Assembly (NCBI GenBank): GCA_021815245.1 | Contig: JAKAHF010000016.1 | Location: 1-12,002, forward strand | Direction: 5' to 3' | Origin: Actinomycetes bacterium | GTDB taxonomy: Bacteria > Actinomycetota > Thermoleophilia > RBG-16-64-13 | DNA length: 12,002 nt | Shown here: piece after piece, positions 1 to 7,225 of the stretch | Position numbering within the stretch: position 1 is the first letter of the stretch | Layout of the letters: each line of letters begins with the position of its first letter | Program-made: the position numbers and the translations under genes | Notes under the pieces: model-generated | Seen by the model: only the letters and a program-made list of their open reading frames with translations | What the model was told of the DNA's origin: nothing | Databases searched by the model: none

Positions 1-744
1 GTGTGTGGTTCGGTGGGCGAATACGAGGTGCTCGCCGCTACGAACAGCATGGGACCGCCCGATCTCGACATGCGGCCGGCTCCGATGGCGAGATGGACCT
101 TGGGCGAGCAGATCCAGCAGTGTCCCGACTGCGGCTATTGTGCGCGCGACATCGAGCAGGCGACCGCAGCCACCCCCGGGGTCGTACGCAACGACGCCTA
201 CCAAGCTGAACTCGACCGCGTGGCCTATCCCGAACTGACGCGCAAGTATTTGTGCGCGTCACTGGTGCTTTCGGTCGCGGGTGACGACGGGGGCGCCGGG
301 CGAGCGGCGCTCATGGGGGCGTGGGCGGCCGACGATATCGCCACCGTGGCGCCCGCCGATCCCATGGCTCTCGTCGACGACTGGGGCAGCGCACTCTCGG
401 AACCGCTGTCGCCCGCCGAGCAAGCGCGCCGCGAGGCGGCGGCCGAAGCCGCCGCCCACTGCCGCCGTCTCGCCATCGGCTATTTCGAGGCCGACCGCAA
501 GCACGGACTGACCTTCGCCGCCGACGAGGATACGGCCGACGCGATGCTCGCCGACCTGCACAGGAGGGTCGGTGATTTCGCATCGGCCCGAGCTTGCGCT
601 CAAGCAGGCCTCGATCGGGGCGCGAACGGCTTCGTGCGCGAGGTGTTCAGATACCAACTGCTTCTCTGCGACCTTGGCGATACCGCCTGTCACAACGCCG
701 ACGAGATCGGCGCCGATCAGGGCTTCAGCATCCTGCTCGGCTAG
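1..744 (+). CDS. Zinc-ribbon protein, DUF2225-like, 5' end outside window
   Basis: Function is unknown; this looks like a conserved cytoplasmic protein of the DUF2225 type, with an N-terminal zinc ribbon followed by a helical, TPR-like region. The frame is open from base 1 to the TAG at 742-744 (247 codons visible). A second zinc knuckle, CPDCGYC, lies at residues 41-47. The first visible residues read V/M-C-G-S, which looks like the second half of a CPxCG knuckle, so its partner cysteine and the true start codon probably lie left of the window. The GTG at base 1 is then an internal valine. Between the knuckles is a GPPDLDMRP stretch at 18-26 that I associate from memory with this protein type. 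Residues about 140-235 are alanine-rich and helical. No signal peptide or membrane segment is seen. The coding frame is well supported; the family name is moderately supported and no role can be assigned. Confidence 0.75.
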   Translation: MCGSVGEYEVLAATNSMGPPDLDMRPAPMARWTLGEQIQQCPDCGYCARDIEQATAATPGVVRNDAYQAELDRVAYPELTRKYLCASLVLSVAGDDGGAGRAALMGAWAADDIATVAPADPMALVDDWGSALSEPLSPAEQARREAAAEAAAHCRRLAIGYFEADRKHGLTFAADEDTADAMLADLHRRVGDFASARACAQAGLDRGANGFVREVFRYQLLLCDLGDTACHNADEIGADQGFSILLG

Positions 745-844
745 GAGCTCCTCGAGAGGACAGACTCTCACCACACTCAGGACTCTGGATCGGCAAGGCA
801 CCGCAGGTTATGAGCGTCCAGCCCTCGTTGGCGGTGTGGGACAC

Positions 845-866
845 GGCGCCACAGGGCGCTTTGTTC
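845..866 (+). terminator. Weak terminator-like hairpin after the zinc-ribbon gene
   Basis: GGCGCC (845-850), loop ACAG, then GGCGCT (855-860) form a 6-base-pair stem with one G-U pair, followed by TTGTT. The T tract is short and interrupted, so termination would be inefficient. It lies about 100 bases after the preceding stop and before the A+T-rich control region, which is a sensible place for a transcript end. Low confidence. Confidence 0.3.
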
Positions 867-884
867 GCGTTTCGTAATGGCGGC

Positions 885-1005
885 TAGTATTTGCGTGTTA
901 CGCTGTCGTATATTGGTATAGCCAAAGTATGTTTGAGGGCTTTCTTTCGGTCGTGACGGTCGCTATTATGGGTAGCAACACAGACCATTAGCCCCATTAA
1001 CGAAT
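885..1005 (+). promoter_or_regulatory. A+T-rich control region of the ene-reductase operon
   Basis: The 303 bases from 745 to 1047 hold no convincing gene. Within them, about 885-1005 is strikingly richer in A and T than all surrounding sequence, which suggests promoter and operator DNA. It holds two adjacent inverted repeats: TACG-CTGT-CGTA at 899-910 and TTGG-TATAG-CCAA at 913-925. A TATTAT at 964-969 resembles a -10 box but has no good -35 partner (the best-spaced hexamer is TTTCTT at 941-946). GGTCG occurs twice, at 949-953 and 958-962. The next gene starts at 1048. The exact promoter cannot be fixed by eye, and a regulator binding these repeats is inference. Confidence 0.45.
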
Positions 1006-1006
1006 A

Positions 1007-1036
1007 CGGCCGCCGGCCGGTGTTATGCCAAAGGAG
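1007..1036 (+). promoter_or_regulatory. Leader hairpin and ribosome binding site of the ene-reductase
   Basis: A short G+C hairpin, CGGCC (1007-1011), loop GCC, GGCCG (1015-1019), ends 11 bases before a strong Shine-Dalgarno AAGGAG at 1031-1036. The Shine-Dalgarno is 11 bases before the ATG at 1048, which supports that start. The hairpin may simply reflect high G+C. The ribosome binding site is well supported; any role for the hairpin is not. Confidence 0.5.
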
Positions 1037-1047
1037 ACGAGGGCGCC

Positions 1048-3114
1048 ATGAGCAAGAACAGCCACGAAAACCTGCTGCTGCCGGGCAAGATAGGCATCAC
1101 GCCCATCAAGAATCGCATGGTGCGCATGGCGGCGCATCCGGGCTTTCCGGAGTACGAAGACGGGTTTCTGCAGTCGTTCTACTCCGATCTCTGGATCTCG
1201 TTCGCGAGGGGCGGCGCCGGCCTCATAGGCTGCGGCGTATCGCCGGCCCCCGGAGTAGGCTGGTCTCTCGACGACGACAAGTTCATCCCGCGCGTGCTCG
1301 AGATGAACAAGCAGATCCACGCCTATGGGGCCGCGAGCTACGTGCAGATGTTCCACGTGGGCCCTTGGATGCCGGCGCCGATGACGGTCGCGGCGTCGAG
1401 CCTGTCGATCGAAGAGATCCCGCTCACGGTGCAGAACTTCCCCGACGCTCGTCCCATGCCGATCACCGAGATCAAAGACTTGGTCAAACAATTCGGCCAG
1501 GTAGCTGAGCGTGCGCGACGGGCCGGCTTCGATATGGCCGAGATCAACGCCGGCTGCAACCACCTGTTCGGCACGTTCCTGTCGCGGGTGTGGAACAAGC
1601 GCGAAGACGAATACGGGTGTCAGAGCCTGGAGAACAGGGCGCGGTTCGTCGTCGAGCTAATTCAGGAGATAAAGGCGCAGGCGGGCGACGACTTCGGCGT
1701 GATCGTGGTCTACAACGCGGCGGAACCGGGCATCCAGAAGGGGATCACGGCCAAGGAGGGCCAGGACCTCGCCAGGATCTTCGAAGCCGCCGGCGCCGAC
1801 GCCATCCACGCTCGGGTGGAGATGTACATCATGCGGGGCACGCCCGAGGAGAGCGACAGCACACACTTCCCCGACATGGCCTTCTATCCTGAAGTGCCCG
1901 ACTTCGCCAAGGAATGCGGCGCCGACGTCAGCAGGCACGGGCAGGGCGCTTGGATCCCCTATGCCGCCGGCATCAAGAAGGCCGTGAAGATCCCCGTGAT
2001 CGGCACCGGCCGTCTCGACGCCGACCTGGGCGATAAGCTCGTGAAGCAAGGCGTCATCGACTTCGTCAATCTCAACCGTCGCATGATCGCCGACCATGAC
2101 TATGCCAACAAGATCGCCGAAGGCCGCATCGACGACATCGCTCCGTGCACAGCCTGCATGACGTGCTTCAACAACGTCGAGGCGCAGAAGAGAGTCATCT
2201 GCCGCATCAACGCTTCCACCGGTCGCGAAAGGGAGTACGAGCTCGAACCCGCCGGCGCCAAGAAGAAGGTCGTCGTGGTAGGCAGCGGACCCGCGGGCAT
2301 GGAGACAGCGCGTGTCGCCGCCCTCAGGGGCCACCAGGTGACGCTCCTCGAGAAGGAACCCTACCTCGGCGGCAGCCTGAATCTGGCGGCGGTCGTGAAG
2401 GGAACCGACCGCGAGGACATGCTCAAGATCGTCGACTACCTCAAGACGCAGGTTGAGAAGGTCGGAGTCGATGTCCGCAAGAGCACCGAGGCCACGCCCC
2501 AGGCCATAGCCGAGTTGAAACCTGATGCCGTGGTCATTGCGGTGGGCGGCAAGCACTCGATCCCCGATATTCCCGGCATCGACGCCTCGAGTGTGCTGAC
2601 GGGCGAGGAGCTGCATCACCGGTTGAAGGGATACTTGAAGGTCAGCGGCGCCCGGCTCATGACCAAGCTGGTCAACGTGTACCTGCCCGTCGGCAAGAAG
2701 GTAGTGATCATCGGCGGCACGATCCAGGGCTGTGAGACCGCGGAACTGCTGGTCAAGAACGGCCGCAAGGTCACGATAGTCGAGACAGGCTCCGAGGTCG
2801 GCGCGGGCATGTTGTGGAGACTGGTCAGGCCTCAGCTGCTGCATTGGCTCGAGGACAAGGGTGTGGAGATGCTGGCCGGCGCGAAGCTCGAAGAGGTCAA
2901 CGACAAAGGTCTCGTCATCACCGACAAAGACGGTCAGAAACGGCAGCTCGAAGCGAACACCATCATCACCGCTCTCCCGTTGCGGCCCAACGACGAGCTG
3001 TACGACACGGTGAAGGACACGGTGACCGAGGCGTATCTCATCGGAGACTCGAAAGAACCCGGACTGGTGGTCGACGCCATCGCCGCGGGTGCCGCCGTCG
3101 CGCGCATCATCTAG
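1048..3114 (+). CDS. FMN/4Fe-4S/FAD ene-reductase (2,4-dienoyl-CoA reductase/TMADH-like)
   Basis: Probable NAD(P)H-dependent reductase of activated C=C bonds, of the three-cofactor 'old yellow enzyme' group (FadH, trimethylamine dehydrogenase, BaiCD/BaiH, daidzein reductase). It has 688 residues, about the usual 640-730. Residues 1-350 form the FMN-binding TIM barrel, with the conserved NKREDEYG...ENRARF block near 183-200. Cys367, Cys370, Cys373 and Cys385 (CxxCxxC-x11-C) should bind a 4Fe-4S cluster, with spacing closer to trimethylamine dehydrogenase than to FadH. The FAD fold starts at GSGPAG (412-417). The NAD(P)H fold is at 552-563, where GGTIQG has Thr558 in place of the usual second glycine of GxGxxG. 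By eye, the catalytic tyrosine position (OYE1 Tyr196, FadH Tyr166) is His172, and the FadH His252 position is Tyr260. The usual His/Asn ligand pair is Asn167/Cys170. It is the first gene of a likely four-gene operon. Family assignment is strong; substrate is unknown, and the substitutions suggest a non-standard one. Confidence 0.92.
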   Translation: MSKNSHENLLLPGKIGITPIKNRMVRMAAHPGFPEYEDGFLQSFYSDLWISFARGGAGLIGCGVSPAPGVGWSLDDDKFIPRVLEMNKQIHAYGAASYVQMFHVGPWMPAPMTVAASSLSIEEIPLTVQNFPDARPMPITEIKDLVKQFGQVAERARRAGFDMAEINAGCNHLFGTFLSRVWNKREDEYGCQSLENRARFVVELIQEIKAQAGDDFGVIVVYNAAEPGIQKGITAKEGQDLARIFEAAGADAIHARVEMYIMRGTPEESDSTHFPDMAFYPEVPDFAKECGADVSRHGQGAWIPYAAGIKKAVKIPVIGTGRLDADLGDKLVKQGVIDFVNLNRRMIADHDYANKIAEGRIDDIAPCTACMTCFNNVEAQKRVICRINASTGREREYELEPAGAKKKVVVVGSGPAGMETARVAALRGHQVTLLEKEPYLGGSLNLAAVVKGTDREDMLKIVDYLKTQVEKVGVDVRKSTEATPQAIAELKPDAVVIAVGGKHSIPDIPGIDASSVLTGEELHHRLKGYLKVSGARLMTKLVNVYLPVGKKVVIIGGTIQGCETAELLVKNGRKVTIVETGSEVGAGMLWRLVRPQLLHWLEDKGVEMLAGAKLEEVNDKGLVITDKDGQKRQLEANTIITALPLRPNDELYDTVKDTVTEAYLIGDSKEPGLVVDAIAAGAAVARII

Positions 3115-3164
3115 CGACCTCCGTCGCAGCGGCCTGCCCAGAAAACTGCTGAATCGAGGATGCT

Positions 3165-4205
3165 ATGAAAGCTGTCTTGTACGAAGGTCCGGGAGCGATG
3201 AAAGTGGTCGATCTGCCCAAGCCGGTGGCGGGCGCGGGCGAGGTGGTCGTCAGGGTCACCATGTGCGGAATATGCGGCACCGATACGCACTCCTACATGC
3301 ACGAGGGCATTCTGTTCCCCGGCACGGTCTTCGGACATGAGACCGTCGGAGTGGTCGATGAGATCGGTGCCGGTGTCGAGGGATTCTCCATCGGCGACCG
3401 CGTCGCCGTGGGGGCGCCCGGGTCGTGTCCCGAGGGCTGCTACTACTGCCGTATCGGCCGGTCGACCCTCTGCGTCAACGGCTTCGGCCGCACTTTGGGC
3501 ATCGGTCCCGGCACGCAGGGGGCGTACGCCGAGTACGTCCTCGCCAAGTACCCCGACCGCATGCTCGTCAAGATCCCCGACTCGGTGCCCGACGAAGCGG
3601 CGGTGCTGTTCGACATCTTCTCCACGGCCTTCCATGGCTTCAGGCGCTCGTCGTTCAAAGCGGGCATGAATGTGGCCGTGGTCGGTGCAGGCGCCATCGG
3701 CCTCTCCATGGTGCAACTGCTCCGGGTTGCGGGCGCCGGACACATCACCGCGGTGAACCGGGCCTTGAAGAAGCGTGAGGTGGCGCTCCGATTCGGGGCC
3801 GACCTGGCTCTCAGCCCGACCGAAGAGCCTGATCTGGTCGGCAAGGTCAAGGGGCTCTACAACGGGCTCGGAGCCGACATCGTCTACGAGTGCGCCGGCA
3901 ATCCCGAGACGGTGGGCCTGTCGGTACAGCTGGCCCGGGCCGGGGGAGAGGTCATTCTTCTCGGAACCAATCCCGAGCCGCTTGCGACGATAAACGAGAT
4001 CCAAGTGGGGCTCTTCGAGCTCGACTTGAAAGGCTCATTCGCCTACGATGAGGACGAGATCCGCACGGTGCTCGGTTTCATGGAGAAGGGCCTCATCACG
4101 ACCGAAGGCATGCTGAACAAGACCTTCAAGCTTGAAGAGGCGCAGATCGCTCTCGAAGAACTGTCGAAGACGACCGAGCCCGTGAGGTACGCTCTCGTGC
4201 CATAG
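3165..4205 (+). CDS. Zinc-dependent medium-chain alcohol dehydrogenase
   Basis: Probable NAD(P)-linked oxidoreductase interconverting an alcohol and a ketone or aldehyde, cytoplasmic. The 346 residues fit the medium-chain dehydrogenase family (threonine/sorbitol dehydrogenase type). Catalytic zinc ligands: Cys37 in GICGTDTH, His58 and Glu59 in GHE, and probably Asp150. A structural zinc site is present (Cys88, Cys92, Cys95, Cys103), but the first spacing is CxxxC rather than the usual CxxC. The nucleotide fold has GAGAIG at 174-179. The second strand ends in Asn198-Arg199 rather than an acidic residue, and Lys202-Lys203 follow, which hints at NADPH preference (inference). The start is set by GAGGA at 3156-3160, four bases before the ATG. 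It lies 50 bases after the ene-reductase and 13 before the acetyltransferase, so it is probably co-transcribed and may act in the same pathway. Substrate unknown. Confidence 0.93.
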   Translation: MKAVLYEGPGAMKVVDLPKPVAGAGEVVVRVTMCGICGTDTHSYMHEGILFPGTVFGHETVGVVDEIGAGVEGFSIGDRVAVGAPGSCPEGCYYCRIGRSTLCVNGFGRTLGIGPGTQGAYAEYVLAKYPDRMLVKIPDSVPDEAAVLFDIFSTAFHGFRRSSFKAGMNVAVVGAGAIGLSMVQLLRVAGAGHITAVNRALKKREVALRFGADLALSPTEEPDLVGKVKGLYNGLGADIVYECAGNPETVGLSVQLARAGGEVILLGTNPEPLATINEIQVGLFELDLKGSFAYDEDEIRTVLGFMEKGLITTEGMLNKTFKLEEAQIALEELSKTTEPVRYALVP

Positions 4206-4218
4206 GCCAAGGAGCGGT

Positions 4219-4677
4219 ATGAGCGAGCGAGTGACGGTTCGCGAGGCGCGCATGGGAGACTATCCCGCTATCGCCCGGCTGTGCGTGCAGTTGGGATACG
4301 CCTGTACGTCCGAGCAGGTTGCTCCCCGGCTCGCAGTGCTCGGTGATCGTCAAGACCATGCGGTCTTCGTGGCCGAGTCGGCAGGAGAGGTGGTCGGTTG
4401 GGTGCACGTGTACCTTTCGCCGCTTCTGGAGCGCGAGCTACTGGCCGAGATCGGGGGGTTGGTGGTCGGTGACGATCATCGAGGCCGAGGGATCGGCAGG
4501 ATGCTGCTGGAGCGCGCCGAGGCCTGGACCCGCGGTAACGGTGCTCACGGCGTGTGTCTGCGCTCCAACGTTGTTCGCGAGGGCGCCCACGAGTTCTATC
4601 GCCGGCTCGGATACGAGTGTGTGAAGACCTCGCACACCTTTCGCAAGGCGGTTGACAGCGACCCGCCCGGTGCCTAG
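4219..4677 (+). CDS. GNAT-family N-acetyltransferase
   Basis: Probable acetyl-CoA-dependent N-acetyltransferase, cytoplasmic, 152 residues, a complete single GNAT domain. The acetyl-CoA pyrophosphate-binding motif A reads RGRGIG at 88-93, preceded by the beta-4 strand (residues about 75-83) and followed by helix RMLLERAEAW. Motif B is visible as the helix and turn EFYRRLGYE at 125-133. The start is supported by AAGGAG at 4209-4214, only 13 bases after the alcohol dehydrogenase stop. This spacing indicates co-transcription with the oxidoreductases upstream. GNAT substrates (amines, antibiotics, protein N-termini) cannot be read from sequence, so its link to the operon's chemistry is open. Confidence 0.9.
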   Translation: MSERVTVREARMGDYPAIARLCVQLGYACTSEQVAPRLAVLGDRQDHAVFVAESAGEVVGWVHVYLSPLLERELLAEIGGLVVGDDHRGRGIGRMLLERAEAWTRGNGAHGVCLRSNVVREGAHEFYRRLGYECVKTSHTFRKAVDSDPPGA

Positions 4678-4713
4678 TCTCAGCGGAGCGCCATCGACCA
4701 TCGAGACAAGCGA

Positions 4714-5688
4714 GTGCCCCGCGATGTCACAGTCCGAACTCAGCCTGCCATGAAGGTGAGACCGTTGATCCCCGCCTGGGTGGGGTTCGCACTCGCCTCG
4801 TTTCTCTGCTACGGCGTGACCAACTCGCTGCTCGGAGCGATCTTCGAGTGGAGCGACCGCAATCCCGACACGCCCGTCACCGCCCCCTTCGTCCTTTGGA
4901 TGACCATGGGAGTGGTCGGAATCGGGGCGGCCGGCGTATTCAAGCTCAGTGGCAGGGGCTACAAGGGTCTTCCGTCGCGCCGTTTCGCGTGGATCGCCGC
5001 GGCCGCGGGCGTGACTCTCTCCGCGGGCATGCTCACCCTCAAGCTCGGCTTGGCCAGCGATCCCGATGCCAAGGGCCCCATAGTCGCCGTGGCTTCGGCG
5101 AGCGCGATGATCGTCGCCTTGGGGGCGTTCGTCATACTTCGCGAGCGCCTCACGCGGGGCCAGCTGGCCGGGATGACCGTGATCATCGGCGGCATCATCG
5201 TCATGGCGCTCGGAGCGGGAGCTCACGCGAGCACGCGCGGGCTTCTGTTCGGCCTCGCCACCATGGTGCTCTTCGGCGTCACCAACTTCCTACTCAAGTA
5301 CGCAGGGCACCGCGGCAGCGACTCGGTGACCACGACCGCGGTGCTCTGGTTGTCGGCGGGGGTGTGCGGGCTCGTTGCCATTGTGGTCTCGCTGGCCATC
5401 TACGGACACCTGCCGGGTATGCAGGAGCTGCGACTGGTGCTGTGGGCGATCGTGGCCGGCATCACGCTCTCGTTCGGCATGCTGTTTCTCAAGCTGGCCG
5501 TGACCAGGGGCCCCGGGGGTCCGGCGGCGGCCATCACCGGATCGAATTCCATCCTGGTGGCGGTGTTCGAGTTCCTCGTCTTCTCGCATGTGCCTCCGGC
5601 GCAGAAGCTGGCCGGGATGGGCATAGCCATCCTCGGCATCATCATCCTCAGTCTGGGGGGTGGACGCGCGGCGGCGCGAGCGCGCTAG
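4714..5688 (+). CDS. EamA/DMT-superfamily transporter with two repeats
   Basis: Probable secondary transporter of the drug/metabolite superfamily, with about ten transmembrane helices, inner membrane. The protein is an internal duplication. The first half has SFLCYGVTNSLL, GVTLSAGMLTLKLGL and LAGMTVIIGGIIVMALG; these are matched in the second half by MVLFGVTNFLL, GITLSFGMLFLKLAV and LAGMGIAILGIIILSLG. The start is uncertain. The listed GTG at 4714 gives 324 residues, while ATG at 4750 gives 312 and begins just before the first helix; neither has a strong Shine-Dalgarno. It lies 36 bases after the acetyltransferase and is likely the last gene of the operon. Its TAG stop shares bases with the stop of the opposing decarboxylase. 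DMT transporters export or import varied small molecules; substrate unknown. It might carry the substrate or product of the upstream enzymes (inference). Confidence 0.87.
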   Translation: MPRDVTVRTQPAMKVRPLIPAWVGFALASFLCYGVTNSLLGAIFEWSDRNPDTPVTAPFVLWMTMGVVGIGAAGVFKLSGRGYKGLPSRRFAWIAAAAGVTLSAGMLTLKLGLASDPDAKGPIVAVASASAMIVALGAFVILRERLTRGQLAGMTVIIGGIIVMALGAGAHASTRGLLFGLATMVLFGVTNFLLKYAGHRGSDSVTTTAVLWLSAGVCGLVAIVVSLAIYGHLPGMQELRLVLWAIVAGITLSFGMLFLKLAVTRGPGGPAAAITGSNSILVAVFEFLVFSHVPPAQKLAGMGIAILGIIILSLGGGRAAARAR

Positions 5689-7187
5689 CCTCCTGCCAAG
5701 AGGTCGCGTCCGTGCCGCCGGAGGGCGTCCATGAGCCGGTCGAGATGCGCGGGCGTGGTGAGCGGGTTGATGATCGTGACGCGCAGAGCGCCTATGCCGT
5801 CAGGTTTCGAAGGGACGATGTAGAACTCGCCCGACTCGATGAGGCGGCGCCGCAGCTCGAGCTGAAAGTCGCCGATCTCGCCCGGGGTCGCACCGCGTAG
5901 ACCGGGCGGCACGTGTCTGAAGACCACGATGTTGCATTGCGGGTCGTGCAGCGGCTCAAAGTCGTCGGCCGCGGACAGTTTGTCGTAGAACGTGCGTCCG
6001 AGGGCGAAGGTGACGTCGACCATGTCGGCAAAGAGCCGGCGCCCGAACAGAGCCCAGATACCCCACAGACCGAAGGCGGCCGCCCGCTTGGTGCACTCGA
6101 CGGTGCGCACGCCGCTGTCGTACTCCGCCAGACCGGGAGCGGCCGGGTCGAACAGGTAGGGGGCGTCCTGCTGGAAGGCATCGAACCTGCGGTCCTTGTC
6201 GCGGTAAAGCACGAAGGCGCACAACCCCGGCACGAAGAGCATCTTGTGAGCGTCCCAGACGACGCTGTCGGCCAACTCCAGGCCGGCGACGAGGTGGCGA
6301 TGCCGCTCGCTCAGGGCCGCGGCGCCGCCGTGGGCCGCGTCTACGTGCAGCCACACTCCGTAGCGCCGGCAGATGGCCGCGATGTTCTCCAGGGGATCGA
6401 AGGCCCCAATGGGCGTGGCGCAAGCGCAGGCCACCACGGCCACCACCGGTCGCTTCTCGGTACGCATGCGGGCCAGCTCGGCTTCGAGACATACCGGGTC
6501 CATGCGTCCACGGGCGTCTAGCGCGACGCGTACGATATGGCGGCTTCCGAGTCCAAGGATCCCCGCGGCTCTCGCGACGCTGTAGTGCGAATCGGCGTGC
6601 GCCAGCAGCACGGGTTGCGCGTCGACCGAAGCCAGCCCGCCGTCCCAGGCGTGATCAAGAGCAAGGTTGCGCGCGGTGAGCAGAGCGGTCAAGTTGGCGA
6701 GAGAACCCCCGTGTGTGACAGCGCCCGCGAACGAATCCGGCGCCCATCCGATGGCCTCTCCGAGTTCACGCACCATGGCCTGCTCGACCGCAGTCGCCCA
6801 CGGGCCCATCTCGTAGATGGCCATCACCTGATTGGTGACGGCGCCGACTGAATCGAACAGACCGGCCAGTGGCACCGGTGCAGGCACCTGGTGGCCTATG
6901 TAGCGAGGGTCATGAAGATTGAGGCCTCTGCCCAGCATGGTCTCGACGAGGCGGGAGAAGTGGTCGACCAGCGGAGCCGGATCGCTCGAGAGAAGAGCGG
7001 GGGCCTGCGCGATGGCTTCGGGCGGGTCGACCCAGGGGAGCACCGACCCGCGGGATTGCTGGACCCGTTCGAGGTTGTCGGCGAGCAGACCGACGAGTCG
7101 ATCGCCGGCAGCTTTGAAGAGCGCTGGATCATAGGCCGCGGCGATCCTCTCGCGGGCCGCGGAGAGTTCAGTTGTCTCGTTCGACAT
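5685..7187 (-). CDS. PLP-dependent group II amino-acid decarboxylase
   Basis: Probable pyridoxal-phosphate decarboxylase turning an amino acid into an amine and CO2, cytoplasmic, 500 residues, typical for the glutamate / diaminobutyrate / aromatic amino acid decarboxylase group. Fold-type I landmarks in order: THGGSLAN (158-165) at the PLP-phosphate site, where many relatives have TSGGS; His201 in SHYSV, the histidine expected to stack on the PLP ring; GAFDP (261-265); HVDAAHGG (281-288) with Asp283 for the pyridine nitrogen; and WDAHK (311-315) with Lys315 as the Schiff-base lysine. The C-terminal small domain ends with a TIINPLTT block (471-478). The start is supported by GGAGG (bases 7204-7200), 12 bases upstream. 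It follows the diguanylate cyclase by 76 bases with a possible own promoter. Family is strong; the amino acid used cannot be told by eye (aspartate, glutamate, diaminobutyrate and tyrosine are all possible). Confidence 0.92.
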   Translation of the reverse strand: MSNETTELSAARERIAAAYDPALFKAAGDRLVGLLADNLERVQQSRGSVLPWVDPPEAIAQAPALLSSDPAPLVDHFSRLVETMLGRGLNLHDPRYIGHQVPAPVPLAGLFDSVGAVTNQVMAIYEMGPWATAVEQAMVRELGEAIGWAPDSFAGAVTHGGSLANLTALLTARNLALDHAWDGGLASVDAQPVLLAHADSHYSVARAAGILGLGSRHIVRVALDARGRMDPVCLEAELARMRTEKRPVVAVVACACATPIGAFDPLENIAAICRRYGVWLHVDAAHGGAAALSERHRHLVAGLELADSVVWDAHKMLFVPGLCAFVLYRDKDRRFDAFQQDAPYLFDPAAPGLAEYDSGVRTVECTKRAAAFGLWGIWALFGRRLFADMVDVTFALGRTFYDKLSAADDFEPLHDPQCNIVVFRHVPPGLRGATPGEIGDFQLELRRRLIESGEFYIVPSKPDGIGALRVTIINPLTTPAHLDRLMDALRRHGRDLLAGG

Positions 7188-7225
7188 GGGGTAGCGACGC
7201 CTCCGGACGGGTGCATGGAGTGACT

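Noticed and set aside
754..769. Hairpin GAGAG-gacaga-CTCTC just after the zinc-ribbon stop
   Set aside because: The stem is only five base pairs, not G/C-dominated, and no T tract follows, so it is not a credible terminator.
259..801. 180-codon minus-strand frame over the zinc-ribbon gene
   Set aside because: The plus-strand frame has paired cysteine knuckles and family-like composition. The minus frame has no recognisable motif and no convincing ribosome site.
810..887. Small frame of 25 codons in the 745-1047 gap
   Set aside because: It is short, has no strong Shine-Dalgarno, and overlaps the terminator-like hairpin; nothing distinguishes it from chance.
1657..2844. 395-codon open frame on the minus strand inside the ene-reductase gene
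   Set aside because: It lies wholly opposite a gene with clear family motifs. Its sequence is low-complexity, rich in D, H, L and G, with no recognisable domain, as expected for the antisense of G+C-rich coding DNA.
3126..3137. Hairpin GCAG-CGGC-CTGC between the ene-reductase and alcohol dehydrogenase genes
   Set aside because: A four-base-pair stem without a T tract is common by chance in G+C-rich DNA; not enough to break the operon.
4438..5226. 262-codon minus-strand frame across the acetyltransferase and transporter genes
   Set aside because: It spans two well-supported plus-strand genes, is rich in H, R, G and D, and shows no domain; an antisense shadow.
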